Positions 21,441-33,691 of a DNA stretch of 64,000 nt are shown here, piece by piece. The DNA is taken from NCBI GenBank assembly GCA_033065855.1, contig JAVXUO010001926.1:274320-338319 (forward strand), given 5' to 3'. Each line of letters starts with the position of its first letter. Positions within the stretch are counted from its first letter, which is position 1. The notes under the pieces were generated by a model. That model was given only the letters and a program-made list of their open reading frames with translations. It had not been told where the DNA came from and made no database searches. Both the position numbers and the translations under genes were made by a program. Source of the DNA: Escallonia rubra (Eukaryota; Streptophyta; Magnoliopsida; Escalloniales; Escalloniaceae).

Positions 21441-24059
21441 TCAGGGGGCTCCGCTCGTAGTGCCCCGGCACGAGGACCCACCGCTACGGACTCCGAGCAT
21501 CAAGCCATGAACATGCGCGCTCATATCACCGTTGATTATCGACGTCGTCAGGGCAATGAACCGCGGGTCACTCCGGGATGGGAGCAGGTCCTCGGAGGGC
21601 ATCGCGTCCGGCACGCCTGGCAGTTGGCTGCAGGGGCAACCCTTACCGCTGCCAGGATCTCTGCGCGTCTCATGACGCATCTCGTGGGATTCAGTAAGGG
21701 CTTGGACTGGAGGCTGGGGCAATGGGCTGCTCTGACCATGCTACCGCAGTGTGGTCAGTCTCCTCAGACAGGCAGAGGGACGCTGCAAGGGCAGGGCGGC
21801 ATGAACTCGGGGGCCAGCATATCCGACGAACGATCAATACCGCAGGACCCCCTACGGCGACGTGTCACTCCCGGAGGACGACACGTGTCGGCTGATGACA
21901 CGCGCATATTTGTGCCTATATATAGTGGATGCTGTAGCTTATTCAAGGACTTCTCTCTCATTTTGGACATTTCACTTTCTCTCTCTAAAGCTCATTCTCT
22001 CTGGATTTCTAGTGAGAGAAAGACATTTGGACTCCTGTCATCGGACTCTTGACGCTGCACCCTTGACGCGAACTGTCGGCTGTTGACTGTCGCCCCTGCT
22101 CGTCGTCTCCCTGCTTACGCGGCGCTGCCAGCCCTCGCGACCTGCCTGGGGAGCCTTGCTCTCAGCCCTTACTCCATCTTTGTTGTTTCCCACTTTGTCT
22201 AGCTGGAAGCCAACGCAGACTGCATCCTTTGTGGCACCTCACGTGGCATGCGAACCAACTTTCCTCGGCAACACCAATCAATCTATCGAATCCTCAATTG
22301 TTCAATTAATTCAATACGACTAAGGATAACCCAACAACATTCATATCAAAGCACTACAATTCATCAATTGTCTTAACAAACCCTTCTCATCACCAAACAA
22401 TTGTAAAGTACTTAATTTATTATGTTATGCATTGTTTCCCTCGCAGGGGCTTAAATAACAAACAATGAAAATGCTAATCTAATCCATAATCAAGCTCATT
22501 GGCTCCAAACTCTTACTGACGATTATTTCCTGTAGAAAGGAACAGAAAAGGGAGTGAGCTTTCGAGAGCTCAGTAAGGTCGCTCAGAATTCAATAGAGAA
22601 TACAAACGATTTGGAAAGAATATATCAATGCCAATATGAAAGAATATTCTCAATTTCTCAATTTAAGATTCAATAGATACACTTTCGATTTCACTGAAGC
22701 AATGCAAATGATATTGAACATGAGTATAATGCAAAGCCACACATGTTGTGCAGGGAAATCACTTAGCAAAGCCACAAAGGCGATGCTCAATAATACTGTA
22801 GTTACATATGCATATGAACACTAGCTAGACCTTTAAGGTACTAGCATCACCCGACAATAACAGACCATCCTTATAATGCTCCCGATACAGACCATCCTTA
22901 TAACTCCTCAATACAATAACTCATGTCAATATGCAGAGTGCAAAAATTGATGATGCAATGATTAGATCGATGCACAAAGAGAAATAAATATGTAGCATCG
23001 AAAGGAAATTTTAATAAACGTACAAGGCTTAAAACAAGGTATTAATGGCAATTGATGCAATTTCATCACAATTATAAATGAGTCCAATGGAAACATCAAA
23101 AATAATTTAGAAAGAATATTTATGATGTCAAATAGATGAAATAAGATTTCGGAAGAAATCCCTTACCTCAATCCAAGCGCTGAAGCTAAAAATGCTCTCG
23201 ACCAAATTCCTCAAGGTTAACCTAGGTTGGCAGAGTCATTTATCAGAGCACTTATTCATACTACTACATTAAAATCTTAATATAGTTATCCATAGTGTAC
23301 CCATTTCTCTACCCAGACATGATGAAACTCGGAGCGGTTTCCCACACGGCCAACCTACCCCGAAATTCATCACACTCCCCGAGACTCAAAAATATTCCAA
23401 AAATATTCTAATCGTTCATTAAACATTATTTATAGCATAATATAGCATATGTGATAAAAATATCATTTTTAAATATTTTTTATTATTTTTGAATTATTCT
23501 TAAATACACTAAAACCAATAAATTGCCAAAATTTCTTCTAGCTGGAAATAAAGGCTCATAATTTTTTTTAGCAGCTTTAGAAGACTTATAAAAATTATTG
23601 AAATTGAAATCAGAAATTAAAAGGCATTAAAACTATTTTAAAATTGTTCATTTGTTAAATCCAATGCGATAGAGAAACGATAGCAAAAGAACTCTAAAAA
23701 TCACCAAATTTATATTGAGTCTTTATTATACTATAAAAATATTACTATAATGTTTCCTAGAACATTTTCAGGGTTTAAAGGCTCCAAAAATATTTTATAA
23801 GTCTGAACTTTTGAAAAATATTAAAAATACATACATTGTCAGAAAAATATAAAACTTTACCAGAAATTCTATTATAAGCTAAGGTGTTATATTCTAAATT
23901 TTCATGTGCTAAGGATAACTGTAGACTATCGAATGCTCACGATGTACTTAAAGCTAACTCGATACTTGCTCTGCACTATGCTATCTTGTTCAGTGCACTT
24001 AGCCTCTACTTCACTTACACACCCTCACAACTCATGAACCTCACCTAAACATGCATTTC

Positions 24060-24217
24060 TTCATTCCACACCAATAGCTACACACACGCAGACACACACA
24101 CACACTACCTACACACACAAATGCACATAGCATGCACACACAGGCTGTCTTCAAGGCAGCCTCACTCACCCACTCTCAACATGTACACTAGCTCCCCTAT
24201 CTTTTTTACTCCTTTAA

Positions 24218-24263
<46 letters not shown>

Positions 24264-24270
24264 TACACTA
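24060..24270. repeat. (CA)n-rich tract and (AT)20 microsatellite
   Basis: 24073-24120 is rich in CACA with interruptions, and 24221-24260 is an uninterrupted (AT)20 run. The 160-codon ORF spanning this region owes its length to these repeats. Confidence 0.95.
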
Positions 24271-24648
24271 CACCCGTCAGTCTATACACTCAAACAACCA
24301 ACATCCCAACACTCCCTCATTCAACCTTTTAGCCACCCATCAAACCTCAAGCACACACTCACATCAAGCCTGCACTACCCAGGTAAAACACCCATCTCTT
24401 TCACTGTATATTCCACATATGTACACATCTCACACATTCAAGAATTAAACCTATTAAGCACCCTACACTACACCAGTTCACCATACCAAAGACACATAGA
24501 AATTCACTCACGCAACACACGCAAAAGGAGATCAGCAAGATTCACACTAGCGTGTGTAGGTTTGAGAACTTCATCCCGTGCAATGTCAGAGAGAAAGTTC
24601 TAGAGCGAGAAAGTTCTCCCGATAGCCTTTCATCCACCATCATCAGCT

Positions 24649-26284
24649 ATGGATACTGAGGCATCTCATGATGCCCTTCATGGAAACCAACCACCTTCCC
24701 CTGGGATTCTCTAATTGAACCCAGATCCAACGGAAGAAGTAGACGCTGATGCAGATCCTCTAAGAAGAAACTCAAAGAAACCCAGAAATGGACTCCTAGA
24801 GAACCATTGTAGTGGGATGGTTCCAAATCCGCCACAGTTCCAAGGTGAACAGTTTCAAGAACAGAGAATATAGAATCCGCATGATAGTTTTATTCGGGGT
24901 AATTTACCTGGCACCAAGTCCTATAGAGAGGCTATTGCTTCCAGCTCTACGACATCGGCAATACCTTTTGAGTCGTTTATCCAAGACACATCGTCAGATG
25001 AAGGAAGTGACGAAGAGGATATGTTAGATACTGAAGACATGGGGGAAGATGCAGATGGTGATCCTACTATCCCCAAAGTTAACCTCTCACCCAATCTAAT
25101 CAAGAAGATCAGGAAACCATGGAGGAGTTGTCTCATACTCAAATTATTGGGGAAAACAATTGGGTACAGAGCCCTAACTACAAGATTGCGTAACCTATGG
25201 AATCTACAAGGTGATTTCGAGATGATTGACCTAGATGAAGGGTTCTATCTGATTAGATTCAACTTTATGGAAGATTACCATTATGTATTCAATGGTGGTC
25301 CATGGATCATTCTGAATCATTACATGACTGTGAGGAAATGGGAGCCGGATTTCAAGCCATCAGAAGCAACTGCGATCAAAACGGCAATTTGGTTACGATT
25401 TCCCGAGCTACCAATCGAATATTATGAGGAAAGGGTTTTATTCAAAATTGGAGAACAACTTGGCCGTCCGATCAAGATCGATATAAACACAGCTACTTCA
25501 ACGAGAATGAAGTATGCGCGCATCTGCGTAAAAATGGATTTGGCAAAACCTCTAGTTCCTGCTTTTACGTTGAGAAATAGGAAATACCATATTGAATATG
25601 AATACATTAACAATTTGTGCTTTCTTTGTGGCAGGGTAGGACACCGAAAGGAATGGTGCAGGGAAACTACTGCCGAAAATTCCAAGAACGCATCATCGGA
25701 GAAGATGTACGGAACTAATTCTAGCGGTACCATGGCCAACGGTAACCTGAGTAACGGTAAGAAGGTTATCGGGTCAGGACCAGCCCAAAACCATGAAGCC
25801 TTGGGTTAGGCTGAAACCGAAGGAAGTGGATTTGGTCCCTAGATGATGGTCAAGAAAAAGAGTCAAAAATTAGTGCCCAATAAACCTTTGGGGGATAATG
25901 GCCCAACAAACAGATTCAGCCCACTACAGTTGGACCAAGAGGAGACGAATAGAAACAAGCAGAAAGAAAGAAGAGGCCCAAAGAAAAATTCTGACCCAAA
26001 TACCATGGATCCAAAAAGGTACCCTATTAATGGGCAGGATAAAAGGCGCACAAGGCAGGATGAAAATTCGGACAGTGCAAGAGAGTAGGATGAGCCAATT
26101 AGTGTTCAGGCCCAAGAAGCCTGTCAAGGTATCCCAATCAATGTTAAGTTTTGGTCCAACATCGAAGGGATGGAAGAGATGGATTCGGAGGATCATCCAA
26201 CTGTGGAGATAGAGCTAAACGAAAATATCCCAAATGGTGATAAGTATAGGGCTGAAATAATTTCGGAAAGGCACCAGAAATAAT
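24649..26284 (+). pseudogene. L1-type LINE ORF1 (DUF4283 plus zinc knuckle), several in-frame stops
   Basis: One phase runs from ATG at 24649 (MDTEASHDALHG) to 26284. DUF4283 lies at about 25080-25480 (LGKTIGYRALTTRLRNLW, MEDYHYVFNGGPWIILNHY, FPELPIEYYEE), then a CCHC-type knuckle CFLCGRVGHRKEWC (25618-25660), then a polar tail ending RAEIISERHQK. DUF4283/zf-CCHC_4 proteins are the RNA-binding ORF1 of plant L1-like LINEs. The frame contains stops near 24712, 24871, 25807, 25841 and 26086, all TAA or TAG, while similarity continues across them, so it is a dead copy. ORF2 does not follow; instead an LTR-like piece and a LINE in the opposite direction come next. Confidence 0.85.
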
Positions 26285-26800
26285 AGTTATTTTTAAAATA
26301 GTGCCTTTAATGGTTGTGTCCCTTCATGAATGGGTGGTTGTTAGTCCATATATAAGATTCTGAAATTCAGAATTAAAGTTGAATTTTTTCTAACTTCAGA
26401 ATCTCATCTTCTCTTTCTCAGTTACATACACAATTTCAAAGAGTAATTCTGAAACGAATCTTCAGAATTGCTATCTGCACATTATTGGTTTGAGTATAAT
26501 CTTGGAGGTGATTTACCATTAACCCGGTAGCAAAATTAGAATGAGTGGGAGCAAATATCGCCTTAAACACAGTGTTTTTAGACGCACCTCAAGTCATAAA
26601 TTTCGTTCTTTTTCTTCCATTCTACATTTTTCTCTCCAACAATTTGCACTATCGAGTATTTTGTGCAGTTCATCAAATTATGCCTTCGTTTGTCGACTAG
26701 TTGGACTTCATAATTAAGTAGATTTTCATCTTAACTTTTCACACACTATAATTGGTCTCATTAAACAATGGAGGCCTAGTGGTAGAACTACCCTCCATAC
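26285..26800 (+). repeat. LTR-like or other insertion between two LINEs
   Basis: TCCCTTCATGAATGGGTGG and CCATATATAAGATTCTG (about 26320-26357) followed by a leader with AACTTCAGAATCTCATC resembles the TATA and transcript start of copia LTRs. The remainder has no ORF. The ends are not defined. The element's position explains why the LINE on its left lacks ORF2 and the LINE on its right lacks its 3' part. Confidence 0.35.
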
Positions 26801-26829
26801 CCTCAACGTAAGCCATGATCGATTAACTC

Positions 26830-29240
26830 TATTGGCGTTACCCAATATAAAGAACTCCCTTCCAGGTAGCACACCGAGCCCTGATGCGGTTAACAAGTTC
26901 CCGAAAAAAGGTTGTCTTGTGAGTAAGAAGATCTAAAGTTCCGCCCAAATATTTGCCAAATTCACCAGTAACTGTGAAACTCAGTTTCCGCCGAATAAAG
27001 ACGTGAGTATATAAAGAGGTATTGGGGCTCAGAGTAATAGAGGATTTTTTTAAAGTTAATTAGCTGGCCTGAGTCCTGACAGTAGCGCTGTAAAATCTGT
27101 TTAATCGATAATATAGCCTACTTGCTTGTTTTGGTGAAGATCAAAGCATCATCCGCAAAGAAGATATGATTGATCGACGGGCTCCGTTTCCCGGCTTTAA
27201 TACCAGGGACAAGTTTTGAATTTTGAGCATATGTTAGCGCAGAAGAGAGAGCTTCTGCACAAAGAATAAACAGATATAGGGATATAAGGTCCCCTTGACA
27301 GAGGCCACACCTCGGCACAAAGCGTGGTGACGGCGAGCCATTGATAAGGATTTCATAGGAGACTGTAGAAACACATCGCATAATGAGTTGTATAAGGTGT
27401 GAAGGAAAGTTCATCTTCCGTAGGACGGCCTCGAGAAATTTCCAACTAACCCTATCATAGGCTTTACTCATATCCATTTTGATGACTCATAATCCATCTT
27501 TGGCCTTTTTCATGCCTTGAATTTTATGAGTCAGTTCCTGAGCAATAAGAATGTTATCCACAATATTGTGATTTTCAACAAAAGCATTCTGGTTAGGGGA
27601 GATAAGATCATTGAGCACTCCCTTCAATATGTTGGATATTGTCTTCAAGATAACCTTGTATATGGTATTACAAAGGCTGATGGGCCGAAAATCACTAGGG
27701 GTGCAAGGTTCTTTGCACTTTGGGATAAGTACAATGAAAGCTTTATTCGTTTGGCTGAGCATGTGACCTGATCGAAGGAAGGAAATAATAGCGGCAGTAA
27801 TCAGACGTTCCATAAATTCCTAGCACTGTTGATATACAATGGTAGGAATACCATTCGGCCCCGGGGCGTTAAGGGGTTTTATTTGGAAGAGGGCTGCACG
27901 GATTTCTTTCGGTGTAAAAGACCGGTCAAGGAAGGCTCTTTGGTTGTCAGATAAGCTTCGGGTAATATCATGGACCATAGATTCTGCTTTGTTGAAGTCT
28001 GTGGTAGTTGTTGGCGGATCGAAAATTGATTTGAAATGGTTAAGTAAACATTGTACAATGCCAGGCTCAGAGGTATAGGTGAGGTTGTGTTCATCCGTAA
28101 TGGTCAGGATGCAATTGCGATTTCGTCGAATAAGTGTTCAGGTATGAAAAAACTTGTTATTCCGGTCCTCGAGTTGCATCCATTTGAGTTTAGCTTTCTG
28201 AGCCCAGAGGAGTTCCTCACAATCCAACAGCCATTCAAGCCGTCAGCCGGCTTGTTGTTCCAGGTGTTGTGCCTCCATATTAGGGAGCCTAGACTGGTAA
28301 TGTTGTACCATAGTTTTGGTATTATTAATTTGTGTTTCCAAAAGACCAAAACATTCCTTATTCCAAATAGCCAGATCCTTCATCATGATTGAGCCCCATG
28401 AAGCCATCCTAAATAACGGAGATCCCTAGACTGGGGTCTGCCAAGCTCGAAGAATGATCATTTTGCACATCGGATGCTTGAGCCACATGGCTTCGAATCG
28501 TTTAGGGCGGTAACCTGACGGGGTGTCTGGATTGAAGTAAAATAGGATGAGGGCGTGATCAGATGCTTGAATCCCCAGGTTGGTTATTATGGCTGCGAAG
28601 AACAAGGTGATCCAAGCTGGATTTGCAAATCCACGGTCGATACGCTCATAAGGACATGCCAAATCCTGTCTATTATTTGTCCAAGTGAAGGCTTGGCCCA
28701 CCCATTTGATGTCAATCAATTGATGTAGCTATAAGAAGTCAGCTAGAAACTCATGGCCAGGAGTGTTCTGAGAATGGGGACCAGTTTTGTCGGCCGGTCT
28801 CAATACTTGATTGAAATCACCTATTACGACTAAGGGGACTGTGTAAGCAGAGAGGGCAGTTGATATATGTGCCCAGGTAGTTTTCCGTTTGGCCAGGGTG
28901 GGGTGCCCGTAGATAAAACCAGAGATCTAAGACTCCCCACTCCCTAGCTTAAATAAGACCAAAATACAGTTCTTGTATTTGTGCAAAACGGAGCCCATAA
29001 GGTCATCCGTCCATCCAACCCAAAGTCCACCTTTGTTTTTCCACTCACCACTAGGGTCGATCCCCGTGGAAGAGGTGTATCCGGATTTCAGGAATTTTTG
29101 CTTAACAAGATGAGCTTCGGTTTGGTTTCTTGCAGAAAGATACAGGAAGGCTTATATTGCCGGATCAACTTGAATGTTGTAAGAACTGATAGGGCGTGAC
29201 TTAGCCCACCGCAGTTCCAGCAGAGTTGAATCATTTATGG
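26830..29240 (-). pseudogene. L1-type LINE ORF2 (endonuclease-reverse transcriptase), broken
   Basis: Reading the minus strand from 29240: LWNCGGLSHAL (endonuclease start, an L-W-N-C-R-G block in intact copies), FLQETKPK-like, VVIGDFNQVL (about 28830), QAFTWTNNRQ, PYERIDRGFANPAW, and GIQASDHALIL (28560), the EEP endonuclease motifs. Reverse transcriptase follows: IPKCKEPCTPSDFRPISLCN (27700), QNAFVENHNIVDN, DMSKAYDRVSWKFLE (27430-27477), GLCQGDLISLYLFILCAEAL (27270), HIFFADDALIFTK (27130, the catalytic FADD box), QDSGQLINFKK and GEFGKYLGGTLD (about 27000). It is interrupted by stops (for example TGA at 27487) and ends near 26830, so the zinc-knuckle and RNase H regions are missing. Confidence 0.9.
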
Positions 29241-29499
29241 TGAAGGGGTTGTTTTGGAACAACACCCGAAACCCATTGCACAGGGTACATAGCATCAACG
29301 TGGTGCCCGAAGGGATTGTCCCGCTTGGCAGAATTCCGTTCCCTCAGACTACAGGGAGCGGCATCCAGGCTAAAGTACAAGCAATCAATCATCTCACGAT
29401 TCAAGATTTCACTAAAATCAGGCAAGACAGTGTGGCCACTACACGCTCGACGTCTTTTTAGCCATGGAGACAGGCCCTGGTGGGCTGGTTCGTGAGGAA

Positions 29500-32300
29500 C
29501 CAGTCACAGGTGTGCGGTCCAGGGAGAAGGCGAGTGTAGCCACAGATGGACAGGAACATCATAAGGGTAGTCACTCAATTTAGGCCGTTTACGATGAGGT
29601 GCAAACGAACCAACTTCCGCCACAAGTTCATAAAATAGTCTCTTATTTTTGTTAACCATGTTCATACGGATATCTTGTGGTGCAGAATCATAATTAGATT
29701 GACCAAGTATTGTGGAATAAGAGTCGTAGTAGGAACCTGGTTGAGGAGATAAGGGCTCAGAAGAAATCGCACTGTGCTTTTTACCACTTGAACTGCTGTC
29801 AGAAAGTTCGGCAACCATATAGCTTCGTTTCCCATTGTTGTTGTGAGCATCTTGTTCCTCATTCGGTGCATGGTCCTGAATATACGCATGTTCATCTGCT
29901 GATTTGGAATAACATTTGGAATAGGGTCACCCATGATGCTGTCATCCTCTGAGTCATATTCCGGGGCAGAGAAGCCGGTTCCTGTAGGAATTTAGATGCC
30001 TGTATCCACAACTGGGGCTCGAGGGAGCATGCGATTAAAAGATTCCTGCATTGGAAATTCATTTACACAAGGTGCCATTTTAACATGAGGGGGTGAATAA
30101 ATTGCAAGTGTGAGGTCCCTGTGCATTTTCTTGAGATCAAATTGTATGTTCTCTATCATGGAAGGCCCTGGAATTCCGGCCATATGGCTGCGGTGCCCCA
30201 TGGATAGCAATGCCATATCACACGGCACAAAAGGCCCCGAAGGAGGTACGATCTCAGTTTCCTGAGTAGACGGAATAGTGTTTCAAACTTGGTTCATAAA
30301 GTCATTCACTGCAGGTACCTGGAGAGAAGGGGCCGAACTGGAACTAGGAATGTTTCAACGCTCCATGGCTGGATTGGCTGGTGGGAAGAATGTCCAGAAG
30401 GGCCGAAAGTAAAGGGTGAGTTATGTTGGGATTGTGGGCTCAAGAGTAAATGTTTTCCAAAATCAGAGAGGCCCATGACAACATTAGTTAGGTTGATATT
30501 TAGGAAAGGGAAATTGGGTCCAGGTCCAAAGGCTTTGGCCCATTGGGATAGATGGGGTCATGGACGCAGGCCCACTGCTGGGCCCTTGTCGCTTGGAGGC
30601 CCATGAATAGCCTGGCACGGTTCAGGGGTAGAAGAAGTGGCAAGTGGGTCTGTGATTGAGATTTCTCAAAGATATGAGAATCTCTGGCATATATGGCAAG
30701 TGGCATGGTTAGGGGATACGTGGCAGCAGATGGTGGGTCTTGTGGTGCAATTGGGATAGACAGAGATAAGGGAAGAGCAGGTTCCCTGATATGAGTATCG
30801 TCAAGCAATGATATTGTCGGCGCGTGTGCAACAGTGTTTTCAGTCGCCAACATCGATATTGCGCCGACGGACGGAATAACTTCAAAACCCGAGCTATCCG
30901 ACGATCGTTCATCGGCTGGAGAGCCGGCAATACTCAGTTCATCTTAGTCGTCATGGTCGTCAGTTGAACCATCCTCCACCGTAGCTTCCTCCGACGTGGT
31001 ATCCTCCTGCGCCAAGGCCACAAGCCAGTCTTCAATTTCCTGTACAAGAGGTTGGCCCAGATCATCCACTACCATGTCAAATGTAGCATCAAGGTCCATG
31101 TCGTTTGCTAGTGGTACCTCAGGTACAGGCTCCACCTCCTGTGGTAGATCCATGTCTACTTCTGCATTTGGGTTTATATCATCCTCCATAGGAGCAACTG
31201 ATCCAGCTAAAGAACTAGAGTCCTCCGAAGCAAAACCATCTGATTCCGTATCCGTCTGGAAGGACTCAGTCGCCATAGCAAACGATAGATCATCACTAGA
31301 TGCCACGGATTGGGCCGGGGAAAATGCATCATAAAAATTATTCAAATGTAATCCAGCATGATCCATGGAGATTGATATTACCTATTCCAGTCAGAGTTCG
31401 GTAAGGCACAAAGCGGATAGGCGAACATAGGTGGGCCTCACGAGTGGTAAACCGGGAGCATATTCTGTTCCGTTAAACTCGCATTCCGACGAGCCAGTAA
31501 CGCCTCTATTTCAGCTTAAGTCAACATGACATGAGATGTTATCATGTCCAATTCGGTCACAGGGAAAACAGGCTCGAAACACTCTTTCGTAGCTGCACCG
31601 GAGCATAACCCATCCCATACCTTCAAGCAGTGAAAGAATGACTGCTGGGAGGAGGGGAAGATCCACAGGAACGCGCACCTTGATACAGAAGTAATCGGTG
31701 TTTGTCACTCACTCTTTATTCAGACCAGTCAATTGCAAGTAATGTGCCAGCCACCTCACCAATTCTTTCCGCAATCGAGTAAATGTAGCAATCACTCGGT
31801 ACATTGTTAACCCGCATCCATAGGTTAACAGTGGGGAATTTGACGGCCCATTGTTGCAAACGAGCCGGGCTTGAGCCGAAGAAGAGAACGTGAAGAGAAA
31901 AATAATGGGTAATTTTTGAACTCGAACAGGACCATGCATGAACCAACATTCGTTGACCCTGCTCTGGATTTTCCTTTCAGAAAAGTGTTGATTATCAATG
32001 AATTTACCAAGTAAGACTCGGTCTTTGCCCACACGCCTGTTGTGGATAAGAGTGGGAGCATGACAGTGCGTAAATTCAAATGTTCTTCCGCGACAAGATT
32101 CCCGTTAAAGTGGAAAGGGTGAGCCATTGAAGACAATAAAGCAGCAATAAAGGCAGACAAAGTACACCAGGCAGTGGTCCAAGGAAGTAAAAGCTATGGA
32201 AATTCAGGCAGAAGGACGAAAAAGTGGGGGAAAAGGGAAGGGGGCAGTTTGAATCAACAGTAGAGGCCAATAAAATAAACCCCATATTCCGCAATGTTGT
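29500..32300 (-). pseudogene. L1-type LINE ORF1 (DUF4283 plus CCHC) belonging to the ORF2 at 26830-29240
   Basis: In order on the minus strand: frames at 32160-31825 and 31949-31716 match DUF4283 (FLKGKSRAGSTNVGSCMVLF, RLQQWAVKFPTVNLWMRVNN); 31708-31511 carries VPVDLPLLPAVI and the knuckle CFPCDRIGHDNISC; then 31366-29504 is a long acidic and polar tail (for example MDHAGLHLNNFYDAF at 31366). The phases change several times. The order ORF1 then ORF2 on the same strand, with 5'-most sequence near 32390, indicates one nearly full-length LINE that has lost its 3' end. Confidence 0.8.
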
Positions 32301-32392
32301 TAGTGCAAAAGTGAAAGACTACACTTGGCTGCTTGTGCTGTAATAGTCACCGCAGGAAGAAAAAGTACCACCAGTGTGATAGAAGGACAGAG

Positions 32393-32512
32393 AGTATAAT
32401 TTTTGTCTGACCTTAAGCTAAAGGGAAATAAGATATTGCGTTATAGACTTTATATTAAAGACAGATGGAATATAACTTTTGTTTGACCTTAAGCTAAACG
32501 GAAATAAGATAT
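32393..32512 (+). repeat. Two 44-bp direct repeats at the LINE 5' boundary
   Basis: TGACCTTAAGCTAAAGGGAA (within 32393-32436) recurs as TGACCTTAAGCTAAACGGAA (within 32469-32512), with the flanks matching to about 40 of 44 bases. Spacing is 76 bp. Confidence 0.85.
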
Positions 32513-33485
32513 GGATGGGCTCCCATTTTTCATGTATCGTCATTCATATCTCTAATGTTACTATTAACGATGTTTGAGAAGAAAGAAAAAAAAAAAACTG
32601 GCATAGGGGTTCATCATACATCTAAGATATGCTACAAGTACACATCTAGGCGATATGATCGATGCTAATTAATCATGTGTAACTTCTGTAAAAATTCATA
32701 AACCAGCGTCCTAACTCATCTTTTATACAAACATAATACTTCTTATGTCCCAAATTATTTGATCAGATTTGCCTTACACGCTTATTTAAGATAAAGTCAT
32801 ATTTTATGAGATTCTCATTCTACCCCAAGAGAGAGGGGAAGAAGAAAGAAGAAAGTGGACCACAAGAGAAATATGTGCTGGTGAACAATTAAATGTGAAG
32901 AGAAAAATAAAATAAAAAAACATAAAAAAAGTAAACATGAAAAATCACCTACAGAATCATTCTTAATTTAGAAAGTGATCAATTTTTAAGGCATCTCAAA
33001 AAGAAAAATATCATCTCTTTTTTTTTTTGGACCGAAGGGGTAGAATATAATGTGATTATAGTTACTATTATGTAATAGTGATTCCAAAATCCAGGATAAG
33101 TTCACAATTCGTGCTCTGTACAAGAATACATCATCTGAATTTAGAAACCTTCTTGACATTAGGGAGAATTTGGTATTATGCTCTGTGGAAAATATTTTAT
33201 CTCGTTGTCCTCTACCGTATCCTCTTCATACTGATCAAGAGCCTTTGAACTCCAAATAGCCCATGCTATTTCACAGCTGACTAGAAGCTTAAATAGGTAC
33301 TTTGGCATCAACAGAGGAGTTCAAACAAGATGAGGAGTTCCATAGGCCAGGGAACTGCTTCATAAATCAAATGTAATATGTATTATCATCTGTCCGCCCA
33401 GAATACAGGGGTTCTTCGCTGAGTTACAAATTATTGATAGGCTAAACCCCTTAAACAGCAAGGTTTTCCTGTTTTCTACTTTCCC
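32513..33485. other. Intergenic DNA between the LINE and gene 2
   Basis: AT-rich, no ORF with family similarity, homopolymer runs only (poly-A near 32588 and poly-T near 33020). No element boundary was recognised. Confidence 0.5.
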
Positions 33486-33615
33486 GAGGTTAACCGGGGT
33501 CGTCTATAAAATATCATCGTCTGCCCTTATTCACACTCAGCACAGTGGTCGAGGTTAACCGGGGTCGTCTATAAAATATCATCAGCTGCCATTATTCACA
33601 CTCAGCACAGTGGTC
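33486..33615 (+). repeat. 65-bp tandem duplication just 3' of gene 2
   Basis: 33486-33550 and 33551-33615 are adjacent copies of one 65-bp unit beginning GAGGTTAACCGGGGTCGTCT; they differ at three positions. The duplication lies 77-206 bp beyond the stop codon of the minus-strand gene, so probably within or just after its 3' UTR. Confidence 0.95.
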
Positions 33616-33691
33616 GTTCCTTGATCGGCTCGGGAAAGCCAGTAGACATGGTCGACCGTAGTACCATATACAGAGGCGCCAAGAATGGTAT

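Larger units (their letters stand above)
20825..23891. mobile_element. LTR-like retrotransposon segment (possibly a solo LTR, gypsy type)
   Basis: The left edge is TGTAACACCCCGGTATTT and the right edge is the near-complement AAGGTGTTATA, the TG..CA-like palindromic ends common in plant gypsy LTRs. A TATA box (CCTATATATAGTGG, about 21915-21928) followed by a pyrimidine-rich leader marks a plus-strand promoter. GC-rich minisatellites lie at 20999-21140 and 21275-21440. The right half (22440-23890) is AT-rich and contains on the minus strand a GAGCTCTCGAAAGCTCACTCC phrase often seen in such LTRs, so two LTRs in opposite orientation is an alternative. No gag or pol was found and no 5-bp duplication could be matched. 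Confidence 0.45.

Noticed and set aside
20910-22052. Long plus-strand frame of 380 codons
   Set aside because: It is kept open by the GC-rich minisatellites at 20999-21440, lies in an LTR-like segment, overlaps its TATA box and has no domain; opposite-strand frames are equally open.
24121-24603. 160-codon plus-strand frame
   Set aside because: Built on a (CA)-rich tract and (AT)20; no family similarity.
24649-32300. Twin-priming (5' inversion) of a single LINE
   Set aside because: Both oppositely oriented parts carry their own ORF1, so they are two elements rather than one inverted insertion.
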